From the NCBI GenBank assembly GCA_017534885.1, contig JAFXVR010000051.1:1-64000 (forward strand): a stretch of 64,000 bases of DNA, given 5' to 3'. Shown here in pieces: positions 31,625 to 39,882 of the stretch (position 1 is the stretch's first letter; every line of letters begins with the position of its first letter). The notes below the pieces were generated by a model. That model was not told the DNA's origin, made no database searches, and saw only the letters and a program-made list of their open reading frames with translations. This DNA comes from Clostridia bacterium. Lineage in GTDB: Bacteria > Bacillota > Clostridia > Christensenellales > Aristaeellaceae. The translations under genes were made by a program, and so were the position numbers.

Positions 31625-32890
31625 ATGAAGAAGCTCGTTTCCCTGTTCCTGTGCCTGGCCCTGCTCCTCTCCTGCGCGGCGTTCGCGTCCGCTGAGGAGG
31701 ACGTCATCACCTTAGACGTCATCATCTGCCAGTACGGGCCCAACACCCAGGACTGGTTCCTGGGCACCGGCATGGACGGCTCCAGCTTCGTGGAGAAGTT
31801 TGAAGCGGCCAACCCGGGCATCAAGCTGAACCTGGAGGTCGTGTCCTGGAACGACGTGTACACCGTCGTCAGCACCCGCATCTCCGACCATAACGCCCCG
31901 GACATCCTGAACATCGACGTGTTCGCCGACTATGCCAACGAGGGCCTGCTGCTGCCCGTCAGCGACTGGTGCCCCGAGGATCTGTACGCGGACTTCTTCC
32001 CCTCCTTCATCGAGCAGAGCCGCATCGGCGACACCGTGTGGGCCGTGCCGGATCTGGCTTCCGCCCGCGCGCTGTACTACAATGTGGACATCCTGAACGA
32101 GGTCGGCGTGGAAGTGCCCACCACCTGGGCCGAACTGGAAGACGTCGCCCAGCAGATCATCGATTTCTATGACGGCGAGATCTATCCCTGGGGCCTGGAC
32201 ATGACCACCGACGAAGGCCAGGCGGCCTTTGCCTACTACACCTGGGGCAACGGCGGCGGCTTTGTGGACGCCGAGGGCAACTGGGCACTGAACAGCGATG
32301 AGAACGTGGAAGCCATCGAGTTCGCCATCGGCCTGGTGAACAAGGGCTACACCAACCCCTCTCCCGCCACCCAGACCCGCTATGACCTGCAGGATATGTT
32401 CGGCGCCGGCAAGCTGGCCATGGTCATCGGCCCGAACTCCATCCCCTCCTACATGGCGCAGAAGGGCTACACCGGCATCAATTACGCCACCGCCGGCATC
32501 CCCGCCAACGCGGGCAAGACCTCCAGCTCCGTGGGCGTCATGGACCGCGTGATGGCCTTCCGCGACGACAGCTATCCGGATCAGGCGAAGCGCAACGAAG
32601 CCATCGGCAAGTTTGCCAAGTTCTTCTATGATCCCGCCAACTATGTGGGCTGGGTCTCCATGGAAGACTTCCTGCCCGCTGTGAACTCCGCCGTGGCCGA
32701 GCTGGTCGCCCAGAATCCCTCCTTCGAGGCCTGGCTGAACGTGCTGGACAGCGCCCAGTTCTATCCCACCACCAAGGCGGAATGGGCGGACGTGAAGATC
32801 GGCAGCATCAACGCGGAGCAGCAGGCGCTCATCGGCGGCAACGTCCGTGAGCTGCTGGACGCCCTGCAGGCGCAGATCACCGGCAAGTAA
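31625..32890 (+). CDS. Extracellular sugar-binding protein of an ABC transporter
   Basis: The 421-residue protein has a signal peptide (residues 1-24). The stretch LLLSCAAFASAEE could be a lipobox (LLSC) or a signal peptidase I site (ASA-E), so lipid anchoring is uncertain. The mature part is a typical family 1 solute-binding protein: FEAANPGIKLNLEVVSW, DILNIDVFADYANEGLLLP, ARALYYNVDILNEVGVEVPTTW-type motifs. The ligand cannot be told. Two permease genes follow. Confidence 0.9.
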   Translation: MKKLVSLFLCLALLLSCAAFASAEEDVITLDVIICQYGPNTQDWFLGTGMDGSSFVEKFEAANPGIKLNLEVVSWNDVYTVVSTRISDHNAPDILNIDVFADYANEGLLLPVSDWCPEDLYADFFPSFIEQSRIGDTVWAVPDLASARALYYNVDILNEVGVEVPTTWAELEDVAQQIIDFYDGEIYPWGLDMTTDEGQAAFAYYTWGNGGGFVDAEGNWALNSDENVEAIEFAIGLVNKGYTNPSPATQTRYDLQDMFGAGKLAMVIGPNSIPSYMAQKGYTGINYATAGIPANAGKTSSSVGVMDRVMAFRDDSYPDQAKRNEAIGKFAKFFYDPANYVGWVSMEDFLPAVNSAVAELVAQNPSFEAWLNVLDSAQFYPTTKAEWADVKIGSINAEQQALIGGNVRELLDALQAQITGK

Positions 32891-32907
32891 TTCCCGCACC
32901 CTGCTGA

Positions 32908-32980
32908 CAGCCCGGCCCTGTGCCATCGCGGCAGGGGCCGGGCTGCGGAGGGGCCGCCACTACGGTCTGGCCCCTCTTTC
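32908..32980 (+). terminator. Two hairpins between binding-protein and permease genes
   Basis: CAGCCCGGCC (32908-32917) pairs with GGCCGGGCTG (32936-32945). Next, AGGGGCC (32949-32955) pairs with GGCCCCT (32969-32975), followed by CTTTCTT. Such a partial terminator after a binding-protein gene lets the permeases be made at lower levels or stabilises the upstream RNA. Confidence 0.6.
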
Positions 32981-33013
32981 TTATGAGGCGAAGGAGACAA
33001 GGAGGACGGGCTT

Positions 33014-33898
33014 ATGGATGCCATCCATTACCGCCGCTGGTGGACGCCCTATCTGTGGCTGCTGCCCAGCGTGCTGCTGATGCTGATTTTCGTGGTCTTT
33101 CCCATCGGCATCGTTTTCAGGCTGTCCTTCAGCGAGATCTCCAGGGCCGGCGTGGTGGGCGGCTTTGTGGGGCTGGACAACTTCATCGCCGCGGTGCGGG
33201 AGGCCGCCTTCCCCACGGTCATGTGGAATACCCTGATCTGGGTGGTGTCCGTGGTGGGGCTCTCCACCCTCATCGGCTTTGTGGTGGCGCTGGTGCTGAA
33301 TTCAGAATTCCACGGCCGCAAGCTGGCCCGCTCCATCGTGGTCTTCCCCTGGGCCACCTCTCTGGTGGTGCAGGCCTCCATCTGGAATTACATCATCAAG
33401 GCGGAGTACGGCAACCTCAACAGCCTGCTGCTGAACACCGGCCTCATCAGCCACGCCGTCAACTGGCGCTCCTCCTACCAGGTGGAGTTCATCTGGGAAT
33501 GCGGGGTGGGCATCTTTGTGACGATCCCCTTTGTGGCCTTCACGGTGCTGGCGGGGCTTCAGTCCATCGACGGCGCCTACTATGAGGCCGCCACGGTGGA
33601 CGGCGCGGGCTTCTGGAAGAAGCTCAGGCACGTGACCCTGCCCCTGGTTCGGCCCTCGCTGACCATCAGCACGGTGCTGAACATCATCTACGTGTTCAAC
33701 TCCTTTCCCATCATCTACACCATCACCAAGGGCGCGCCGGCCCACAAGACCGACACCATGGTGACCTACCTGTACATGCTGGCCTTCTACGAGCAGCAGA
33801 AGGGCCCGGCCACGGCCATGTCCATGATCGGCTTCATCCTGCTGTGCGTGGTGGCCGGCCTCTACATGGCGGCGACCATGCGGAAGGAGGCGCAGTGA
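33014..33898 (+). CDS. Sugar ABC transporter permease, MalF/UgpA-type
   Basis: The 294-residue protein has six helices, the first at about residues 13-35, and an EAA loop (YYEAATVDGAGFWKKL, then LPLVRPSL) that contacts the ATPase. It pairs with the next gene product. No ATPase gene is present in the operon, as is usual where a shared MsmK-like ATPase serves several sugar transporters. Confidence 0.92.
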   Translation: MDAIHYRRWWTPYLWLLPSVLLMLIFVVFPIGIVFRLSFSEISRAGVVGGFVGLDNFIAAVREAAFPTVMWNTLIWVVSVVGLSTLIGFVVALVLNSEFHGRKLARSIVVFPWATSLVVQASIWNYIIKAEYGNLNSLLLNTGLISHAVNWRSSYQVEFIWECGVGIFVTIPFVAFTVLAGLQSIDGAYYEAATVDGAGFWKKLRHVTLPLVRPSLTISTVLNIIYVFNSFPIIYTITKGAPAHKTDTMVTYLYMLAFYEQQKGPATAMSMIGFILLCVVAGLYMAATMRKEAQ

Positions 33899-35490
33899 TG
33901 CGAACCAGGGGCAATACCGCCGGGCGTGTCCGGACAGGCCTGCTGCTCTCGCTCATCGCGGCGGCGCTGGCGCTGATGCTGCTGAGCCTCCCCCTGTGCG
34001 AGTTCACCTCGTCGGTCTATTCCAAGCGCCTGGGCAACACGAAGGTGGGCGATGAGAAGTACGTCACCGCCCGGAGCGAGGCCGAGGCGGAGCTGGCAAG
34101 GCACATTCAGGAGACCGGCCGGACAGCGGAGCTGCGGGAGGACGTGCTGGAGCGGGTCAACTCCAAGGGCGTCACCACCACCATGATCACCCTGACGGTG
34201 GAGGAGAAGCAGACCCGCAGCGGCTGGGCCTTCATGGCCTCCGGGCTGACCGCCGGGCGGGAGCTCCTCCTGCTGGCGGCCTGTGTCGCGCTCTCCGGCG
34301 TCTTTCTCGCGGTGAGCGTCCTGCGCTCCCCGGGCAAGGCGCCCCGGCAGCTCTCCGGCATGGACAAGGGCCTGCGGGGCGCGGCCTGCTGGCTGGCGCT
34401 GGCCGCCCTGATCATCCTGCCGGTCTTCATGCTGACCTGCAATGTGGAGCTGATCCGCCGCGTGAGCCTGGGCGCCGCCGGTCTGACGGACGCCACTGCC
34501 ACCGTCAGCCGCATCGACCGCTTCCTCTTTGAGGGCAAGGCCGGCGAAAACGCCCTGACCATGGCCGCCGGCATGAGCCTGCGCAGGCTCTGGCCTCTCT
34601 GGGCGCTGCTGCCGGTTCTGGCCGCCCTGCTCTGCGGGGCGATCCTGGTCTGCCGGGGCAGCCTCGGCGCGCAGCTCGCCCGGGGCGCGCTCTACCTCTT
34701 TGTGATCGTTCTGTGCGTGCTCATTCTCTACCCCTATTATGTGATGCTCATCACCGCCTTCCGGGACAACGCGGAGAGCACGGACATGAACTTCCTCCAC
34801 CTCTGGCCCACCCGGTGGCTCTGGGGCAACCTGAACGCCATTGTGGACCGGGGCGTGCTGCAGTATCTGGGCAACTCCATCCTCCTGGCTGGCGGCGCGA
34901 CAGCCATCGCCCTGCTCTGCGGCATCCCGGCGGCCTACGCCATGGCCCGGATGCGCTTCCGGGGACGCAACGCCTACCTGGGCTTCATCATCATGAGCCA
35001 GATGTTCGCGCCGGTGGTGCTGCTGGTGGGCATCTCCACGCTGATGCGCAATCTGGGCCTCAACGACAGCATTCCCGGCCTGATGCTCATCAACGCGGCC
35101 TTCAACCAGGCCTTCGCGGTGTGGCTGCTCCACGGCACCTTCCGGGCCATCTCCCCGGAAATGGAGCAGGCCGCCTGCATCGACGGCTGCGGCACGGTGG
35201 GCGCGCTGATCCGGGTGCTGCTGCCCATGGCCATGCCCGGGGTCGTCACCACGCTGATCTTCGTGTTCATCAACGCCTGGAACGAGTACACCATCTCCAC
35301 CGTACTGATCTCCACCCCGGCCAAGCGCCCCATCACCGTGGGCATCACCCAGTTCTCCTCCTTCAACATGATCGAGTGGCACCTGCTCTTCGCCTCCGCC
35401 CTGCTGGCGACCATCCCGGTGGTCATCCTCTTCATGTGCATCGAGAAGCATCTGGTGTCCGGCCTGACCGCCGGCGGCGTGAAGGGCTGA
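33898..35490 (+). CDS. Sugar ABC permease, MalG-type, with a long N-terminal extension
   Basis: The 530-residue protein is about twice the usual length. Its last 265 residues are a normal permease with six helices, YPYYVMLITAF near the start, and the EAA loop QAACIDGCGTVGALIRVLLP. The first ~260 residues add a helix at about 12-32, a soluble loop of about 80 residues, and three more helices with short loops. The start overlaps the stop of the previous gene (TGATG). The extension might be a regulatory or sensory part, or a fused membrane protein; I recognise no domain. Confidence 0.88.
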   Translation: MRTRGNTAGRVRTGLLLSLIAAALALMLLSLPLCEFTSSVYSKRLGNTKVGDEKYVTARSEAEAELARHIQETGRTAELREDVLERVNSKGVTTTMITLTVEEKQTRSGWAFMASGLTAGRELLLLAACVALSGVFLAVSVLRSPGKAPRQLSGMDKGLRGAACWLALAALIILPVFMLTCNVELIRRVSLGAAGLTDATATVSRIDRFLFEGKAGENALTMAAGMSLRRLWPLWALLPVLAALLCGAILVCRGSLGAQLARGALYLFVIVLCVLILYPYYVMLITAFRDNAESTDMNFLHLWPTRWLWGNLNAIVDRGVLQYLGNSILLAGGATAIALLCGIPAAYAMARMRFRGRNAYLGFIIMSQMFAPVVLLVGISTLMRNLGLNDSIPGLMLINAAFNQAFAVWLLHGTFRAISPEMEQAACIDGCGTVGALIRVLLPMAMPGVVTTLIFVFINAWNEYTISTVLISTPAKRPITVGITQFSSFNMIEWHLLFASALLATIPVVILFMCIEKHLVSGLTAGGVKG

Positions 35491-35535
35491 AAGGCTGATG
35501 ACAGAAAGGCTGACAGACAAGGAGGAAAGCCTGTG

Positions 35536-36075
35536 ATGCTGAATGTGCCGCAGGTGCTGCCCGCCGGGCCCGTGACGCTGCGCCCCTTCGGGGAGGGCGA
35601 CCTGGACGCCGCCTCCGCTCTCTTCACCCACCCGGAGGTCAGCCGCACCTACATGCTGCCGGATTTCCGCTCGCAGGAGGAAGTCCGCGCCCTGTTCGAG
35701 CGCCTGGCCCGGCTGTCCCGCTCTCCGGAGCGCTTTGTGCGGGGCGTCAGCCTCTCCGGTAGTCTGATCGGCCTCATCAACGAGGTGCACGTCAGCGGCG
35801 GGAGCATTGAGCTGGGCTGGGCGATTCATCCCCGATACTGGGGGCAGGGCTATGCTTCCGCCGCCGCGTCCGCGGCCATCGGGGCCCTCTTCGCCGCGGG
35901 CTTTGACACCGTCCGGGCCGGCGCCTTTGAGGAAAACCCCGCCAGCCTGCGGGTGATGGAAAAGTGCGGCATGCAGCCCACCGGCGAAACCGAGGAGATC
36001 GCATACCGGGGCCGGACGCACCGCTGCGTCTGCTGCGCCATCAGCAGGGAGCCGCGCCCGCTGACTGAAGCGTGA
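35536..36075 (+). CDS. GNAT acetyltransferase
   Basis: The 179-residue protein has VTLRPFGEGDLDAA at the start, ELGWAIHPRYWGQGYASAAASAAI with the acetyl-CoA loop, and ENPASLRVMEKCGM, as in RimJ-type enzymes. It starts with ATG 35536 after GGAGG; a GTG at 35533 is possible. Its end overlaps by 35 bp the 3' end of the convergent small gene. Confidence 0.87.
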   Translation: MLNVPQVLPAGPVTLRPFGEGDLDAASALFTHPEVSRTYMLPDFRSQEEVRALFERLARLSRSPERFVRGVSLSGSLIGLINEVHVSGGSIELGWAIHPRYWGQGYASAAASAAIGALFAAGFDTVRAGAFEENPASLRVMEKCGMQPTGETEEIAYRGRTHRCVCCAISREPRPLTEA

Positions 36076-36256
36076 GGCAAAAACAAATCTCCCGGCCGCT
36101 GTCCTCGCGGATCCGGGAGATTTTCTTTCGGTTGTAGAGCTTCTTGCTCTCCACCCTGCGGGTCACCGGCGGGAAGCCCCATACGGCGCGTCCCTCGGCG
36201 GCCAGCCGCTTCTTTTCCTTCTTGCTCAGCTTGTCCTTCGGCACCATCTTGTCCAT
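36041..36256 (-). CDS. Small basic conserved protein
   Basis: The 71-residue product begins MDKMVPKDKLSKKEKKRLA and has the segment GFPPVTRRVESKKLYNRKK. I recall similar small basic proteins (KMVP-K-x-SKK and PVTRR-x-KAYNRKK) from other clostridial genomes. An AAGGAAGG site precedes the ATG. It may bind RNA or a protein partner, by charge only. The last 30 residues run across a terminator hairpin and overlap the GNAT gene on the other strand. Confidence 0.6.
   Translation of the reverse strand: MDKMVPKDKLSKKEKKRLAAEGRAVWGFPPVTRRVESKKLYNRKKISRIREDSGREICFCLTLQSAGAAPC
36085..36130. terminator. Terminator hairpin after the GNAT gene
   Basis: AAATCTCCCGG (36085-36095) pairs with CCGGGAGATTT (36113-36123), followed on the plus strand by TTCTTTC. 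On the minus strand the tail is TTGTTTTTG, so it could work in both directions. On the minus strand it lies within the 3' end of the small basic gene. Confidence 0.7.
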
Positions 36257-36347
36257 ACCGATCCTTCCTTTCCGGACAGGGAATGTCCGGGGATATGATA
36301 GCACAGGAGGGGCAGGGGTGTAAAGAGGCGGCAGTCGATTACGGATC

Positions 36348-36400
36348 CTGGGGGCAGGGAAGGAACTTTTCTGAAGAAAAGATTCCTTCCCTGCCCCCAG
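36348..36400. repeat. 53-nt near-perfect inverted repeat
   Basis: CTGGGGGCAGGGAAGGAA (36348-36365) pairs with TTCCTTCCCTGCCCCCAG (36383-36400), and inside it TTTTCT pairs with AGAAAA. It has no T-run outside the stem. The region 36257-36554 has no gene that I can support. A 20-bp sequence, GGGGTGTAAAGAGGCGGCAG, lies before it at 36315-36334 and again, with one extra G, at 36702-36722. Confidence 0.75.
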
Positions 36401-36554
36401 ACCCCCATCCCATCTTCAAAAGACTTTTATCTTTTATGGAGCAGGTATGGATCGGGTTCTTGCAGCGAGATCGTGCAGATGGCAGCCTGGGCTTCCATAC
36501 AGATGAGGCACAGACCCGGAAACAGGGTTGTTCTGATCGTCGCGATTCATCCAT

Positions 36555-36674
36555 GATTCGGATGTCAAAAGGCCGCTTTCATGAACTGAGCCACGACTGG
36601 TTGTGGAAGACAGCGGAAATCACCACAACCAGTCGTGGCTCTAAGGTTGAAAGCGCCCTTTTGTCACCCTTACC
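36555..36674 (-). mobile_element. 120-bp palindromic MITE, copy 4
   Basis: Subtype B in inverse orientation, identical over all 120 bp to the inverse of copy 6 (42504-42623). Flanking direct repeat ATCCAT at 36549-36554 and 36675-36680. It lies 98 bp upstream of the -35 box of the next gene. Confidence 0.88.
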
Positions 36675-36772
36675 ATCCATAGGTTTGTAAGCGATTGCCC
36701 TGGGGTGTAAAGAGGCGGGCAGCCTGCAGTTCAGGCGGTTCAGCCGGGAGGATGTAAAAATTCCCTGCTCAA

Positions 36773-36801
36773 TTGACTTGCGCGGCGAAATCGGGTACAA
36801 T
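36773..36801 (+). promoter_or_regulatory. Promoter of the secreted SH3-like protein gene
   Basis: TTGACT (36773-36778) and TACAAT (36796-36801) are separated by 17 bp. GAAAGGAG lies before the ATG at 36827. Confidence 0.62.
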
Positions 36802-36826
36802 GGTGAGGCTGAAAGGAGCGCGATCC

Positions 36827-38545
36827 ATGAAGAAATCAGCGATCTGGATCATGATTCTCGCGCTGGTGCTGCTTGGCAGCCATGCGCTTGCGGTTGACTA
36901 TTCCGAAAGAGCCTGCTACTCGATTTACGTCATGCGCCGGGACAGCACCCTGTATTCCTACACCGAGGGCGACGGCTCCAACGGACTGCGGTTTGAATAT
37001 ACCGCCATCGGCACCCTGCCCGCTGGCACGCCGGTGTCCTCCAAGGGCACGCAGGAGGGCGAATATCAGCAGATCCGCTACATTGACGGGGACGACCACT
37101 GGGCCAGCGCGGCGGTGGAAAAGGGCTCCGTGGGGGACGCCTTCACCATCCTGGATGTGGGCATCGGCTACCGGGTCAAAATCCCCACGGCCGCCATTCG
37201 CGCCGGCGCGCAGATGGTCTTTGACTACGTCTCCTGGCGCTACGGCGTCGATCCCAACATGGCGGATGTCCGCCGGGGCATGCGGGGCGGCAGCGCCTCC
37301 GCGCCGACTCCCTCCCCCGAGCCCATCACCGATTCCTTCTACAGCGTCGCCCGGGAGGGCGGCGGCACCGAGCTGGTGGAGCTGGTGAACCTGGGCACCG
37401 CCAGCAGTCTCATCTTCAGCCAGCGGGGCGAGCAGGAGATCCCCACGGCTGACCTGATCTGGGAGAGCAACGCCCCCGCCGGCCAGCGCGTGGCCTGGAT
37501 CGTCAGCAACACGGGCAAGGCCAACATGCGCCGCCAGGCGGGCAGCGAGGGCCGTGTCATCAAGCAGTGCGCCGCGGGACTGATGGTGGCGGTGACCGAT
37601 CTGGGTGAAAAGTACACCGGCATCATCTGCGAGGGCGTGCAGGGCTATGTGCTCACCGCCGCCCTGGGCTTCCCGGAGAATGAATCCTTAGCCGCGGTGG
37701 CCGTCACCGCCTTCCACGGCACCACCGCCGATACCAAGCACAAGATCAACCTCCGGGCCAAGGCTTCCTCCGCCAGCCGCCGTCTGGCCCAGTTTGGCTG
37801 CGGCGAGCAGGCCGAGGTGCTGAGCACCGACGAGGAGTGGGCCGAGGTGGTCCTCCTGGGCTGGCACGGCTATATCCAGAATGACTTCCTGGAGATGCAC
37901 CTGCCGCCCATCGACGTCAGCGTGACGCCGGAAGAGCCCGCCGATCCCGCCCTGAACGAGAAGCTCTGGACCTACCTGGAGCAGGTGTGGCTGCCGGACT
38001 ATCAGGAGGAACCCAAGCCCCAGTGGAGCCGCGAGGACATCAGCGCCTTCATCCGGGGCATGATGCGGGCGGGCTTCACCTTCCCGGAGGCCTTCCTGAA
38101 CACCATGTACGGCCGGGGCAGCGCGGAAAGCCGCTCGGACGTATATGTGCTGCTGCAGACCTGCTACGCCCAGCTGGGCGATTACCTGCAGTTCACGGTG
38201 AAGGATCAGTACCGCCTCTATCAGCTGATGCGCGACGCCGGCGTGGCCGCCTATCAGGATGAGAGCGCCCAGCACCCGGCCCTGCCGCCGGAGGGCAGCC
38301 CCAGCCAGGCCGATGTTCTGGCCTCCTGCCGGAGCGAGCTGATGAGCCGCTTCCGCCTGACCGAAGAGCAGCTGGACCGGATGCACGTGCTGATCCGCTG
38401 CCTGACCGACACGGACACAGCCGGCGTCCTCTGGCAGCTGGACTGGATGGACGCTGAAGGCTCCACCGCCTACAAGACCCGCTACCGCTGCGTACAGCGC
38501 GCGGGGAGCAAGGAGTGGACGGTGCAGGAGATGGGGAATGAATAG
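36827..38545 (+). CDS. Secreted protein with bacterial SH3-like domains
   Basis: The 572-residue protein has a signal peptide (residues 1-23, ending ALAVD). It contains SH3-like segments such as RRDSTLYSYTEGDG, KANMRRQAGSEGRVIKQC (about residue 230) and KINLRAKASSASRRLAQF (about residue 310), each followed by a beta-rich stretch ending in Y-G/Q-Y. The C-terminal 190 residues are mostly helical with no domain that I recognise. SH3-like repeats bind peptidoglycan or other wall components. It is a one-gene unit with its own promoter and terminator. Confidence 0.8.
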   Translation: MKKSAIWIMILALVLLGSHALAVDYSERACYSIYVMRRDSTLYSYTEGDGSNGLRFEYTAIGTLPAGTPVSSKGTQEGEYQQIRYIDGDDHWASAAVEKGSVGDAFTILDVGIGYRVKIPTAAIRAGAQMVFDYVSWRYGVDPNMADVRRGMRGGSASAPTPSPEPITDSFYSVAREGGGTELVELVNLGTASSLIFSQRGEQEIPTADLIWESNAPAGQRVAWIVSNTGKANMRRQAGSEGRVIKQCAAGLMVAVTDLGEKYTGIICEGVQGYVLTAALGFPENESLAAVAVTAFHGTTADTKHKINLRAKASSASRRLAQFGCGEQAEVLSTDEEWAEVVLLGWHGYIQNDFLEMHLPPIDVSVTPEEPADPALNEKLWTYLEQVWLPDYQEEPKPQWSREDISAFIRGMMRAGFTFPEAFLNTMYGRGSAESRSDVYVLLQTCYAQLGDYLQFTVKDQYRLYQLMRDAGVAAYQDESAQHPALPPEGSPSQADVLASCRSELMSRFRLTEEQLDRMHVLIRCLTDTDTAGVLWQLDWMDAEGSTAYKTRYRCVQRAGSKEWTVQEMGNE

Positions 38546-38579
38546 AGCTGTTAGCTATTAGCTGTTAGCTGTTAGCTGG
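38546..38579 (+). repeat. Simple repeat of the TTAGCTG unit
   Basis: Four copies of AGCTGTTAGCT-like units follow directly after the stop of the secreted protein gene and precede its terminator. A related short version (TATTAGCTGTCAGCTGG) is at 42775-42791, again just before a terminator. Confidence 0.7.
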
Positions 38580-38600
38580 ATACGGGAACTGAAAATATAG

Positions 38601-38635
38601 GCCCTGCGCTGAACGGAATGGAGCGCAGGGCTTTT
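38601..38635 (+). terminator. Rho-independent terminator of the SH3-like gene
   Basis: GCCCTGCGCT (38601-38610) pairs with AGCGCAGGGC (38622-38631), followed by TTTT. Confidence 0.8.
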
Positions 38636-38714
38636 GAATGAATACTGAAGACTGAAAACCAATCAAGCACTGTGTCAGATGCTGCGCCCTGTGGCAGCCT
38701 TCCGCGATTTATGT

Positions 38715-38743
38715 TTGAAAAGCGTGCGGCGCTGTGATAGAAT
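38715..38743 (+). promoter_or_regulatory. Promoter of the GNAT gene at 38807
   Basis: TTGAAA (38715-38720) and TAGAAT (38738-38743) are separated by 17 bp. Nearly the same sequence recurs at 39266-39294. Confidence 0.65.
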
Positions 38744-38806
38744 GCCAGAGAGAAAGCCTGTATCCCAATCTGAACGAAAGGGTAAACGGGAGTTGGAGAT
38801 GGCAGC

Positions 38807-39244
38807 ATGATCAGAAAAGCGGAGAGCAAGGATCTGGCACGCATTGCGGAGATTCAGGTATTCAACTACCGCCTGTATTTCTATCCCATATTCCAAAGTG
38901 ATGCATACTATTTTTCGGAATTGCAGGTTCCTTCGCTCATGCGCAGCTATGCATCGGAGCTTGACAGCCTCTATGTGTATGATGACGGCGTCGTCAAAGG
39001 GTTTATCAAGATTGAAGGCACCTATATTGCAAGGCTGTTTGTGGAACCCGTTCTTCAGAATGCCTCCATCGGCGCCCATCTGCTGGAGTACGCGGTCAGC
39101 GAGCACCACGCGGATCATCTCTGGGCGCTGGAAAAGAACACAGGGGCGATACGCTTCTATGAAAGACACGGCTTTTTCGCAGCGGGGGAGAGGAAGCCGG
39201 AAGAAGGAACGGCAGAATACCTGATTCTTTTAAGAAGGAAATGA
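38807..39244 (+). CDS. GNAT acetyltransferase (short type)
   Basis: The 145-residue protein begins MIRKAESKDLARIAEIQV and has FVEPVLQNASIGAHLLEYA, with a degenerate acetyl-CoA loop, and ALEKNTGAIRFYERHGF. The start of the gene is clearly richer in A+T than its neighbours, and the region after it is decayed, which fits transfer. The substrate is unknown. Confidence 0.85.
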   Translation: MIRKAESKDLARIAEIQVFNYRLYFYPIFQSDAYYFSELQVPSLMRSYASELDSLYVYDDGVVKGFIKIEGTYIARLFVEPVLQNASIGAHLLEYAVSEHHADHLWALEKNTGAIRFYERHGFFAAGERKPEEGTAEYLILLRRK

Positions 39245-39596
39245 GTTCTTGCGGGCAATTCCCGTTTGAAAAGCGCTCTGCGCTGTGATAGAATGTGGGA
39301 GAGAATCGATTCATCGAAAACGTCGCCTCCAGAGGCTTCACGCTCCTGATGGCTGAGATCACCATTGGCCTGCTGGCCATCATCCCGACACTCAACGTCA
39401 TCGTATGCGTCGAATCCCGAACCGATGCCTATATCCCGATCTGACCGAAGGGGTTCCCAAGCCATTCCTTTCGCTTGACGCCATACTGTTCAGGGGATGC
39501 TGACCGGAGGCTGGGATTGGAATCGGAAAGAGCTGCTGAACCTGATGGGTCATACGGAGGGGTGGCACGTTGAAGCGCTTGCATCCGCAGACTATT
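39245..39596 (+). other. Decayed region with duplicated promoter
   Basis: TTGAAA (39266-39271) and TAGAAT (39289-39294), 17 bp apart, repeat the promoter of the upstream GNAT gene. A later stretch at 39431-39452 (CTATATCCCGATCTGACCGA) also resembles 38759-38780. No intact gene follows. Short open stretches are present but none matches a family that I recognise. This looks like the remains of a second unit of the same kind. Confidence 0.5.
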
Positions 39597-39716
39597 GATA
39601 CGGATGTCAAAAGGACGCTTTCCTGAACCAAGCCACGACTGGTTGTGGAAGGCAGCGGCAATTACCGCAACCAGTCGTGGCTCTAAGGTTGGAAGCAACC
39701 TTTTGTCACCTTCAAC
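39597..39716 (-). mobile_element. 120-bp palindromic MITE, copy 5 (diverged)
   Basis: Inverse orientation, subtype A. It differs from the others at many positions, including AAGGACGCTT and GAAGCAACC in the outer arms and CCGCAACC in the inner arm. No clear target duplication remains, so this is the oldest copy in the window. It lies about 95 bp upstream of the promoter for the glycosidase pair. Confidence 0.8.
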
Positions 39717-39811
39717 AGTCTTCAGTTTACGTGAAGCAGTTTACCTTCAACCTCCCACCTTCGTGCTGGAGATTCCCGTCTGGTACATCTGATGCCCCTC
39801 GCTCCCTCCGA

Positions 39812-39840
39812 TTGACGAACCCCCCGCCATCTGCTATAAT
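39812..39840 (+). promoter_or_regulatory. Promoter of the tandem phosphodiester glycosidase genes
   Basis: TTGACG (39812-39817) and TATAAT (39835-39840) are separated by 17 bp. AAAGGAACG precedes the ATG at 39883. Confidence 0.68.
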
Positions 39841-39882
39841 GCCCCTGTCCCCGGCTTGCCGGATACAGAAAGGAACGTACCG

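Noticed and set aside
39334..39400. Prepilin-like GFTL signal in the decayed region
   Set aside because: The glutamate is at the wrong distance, there is no proper start, and no pilus genes are near.
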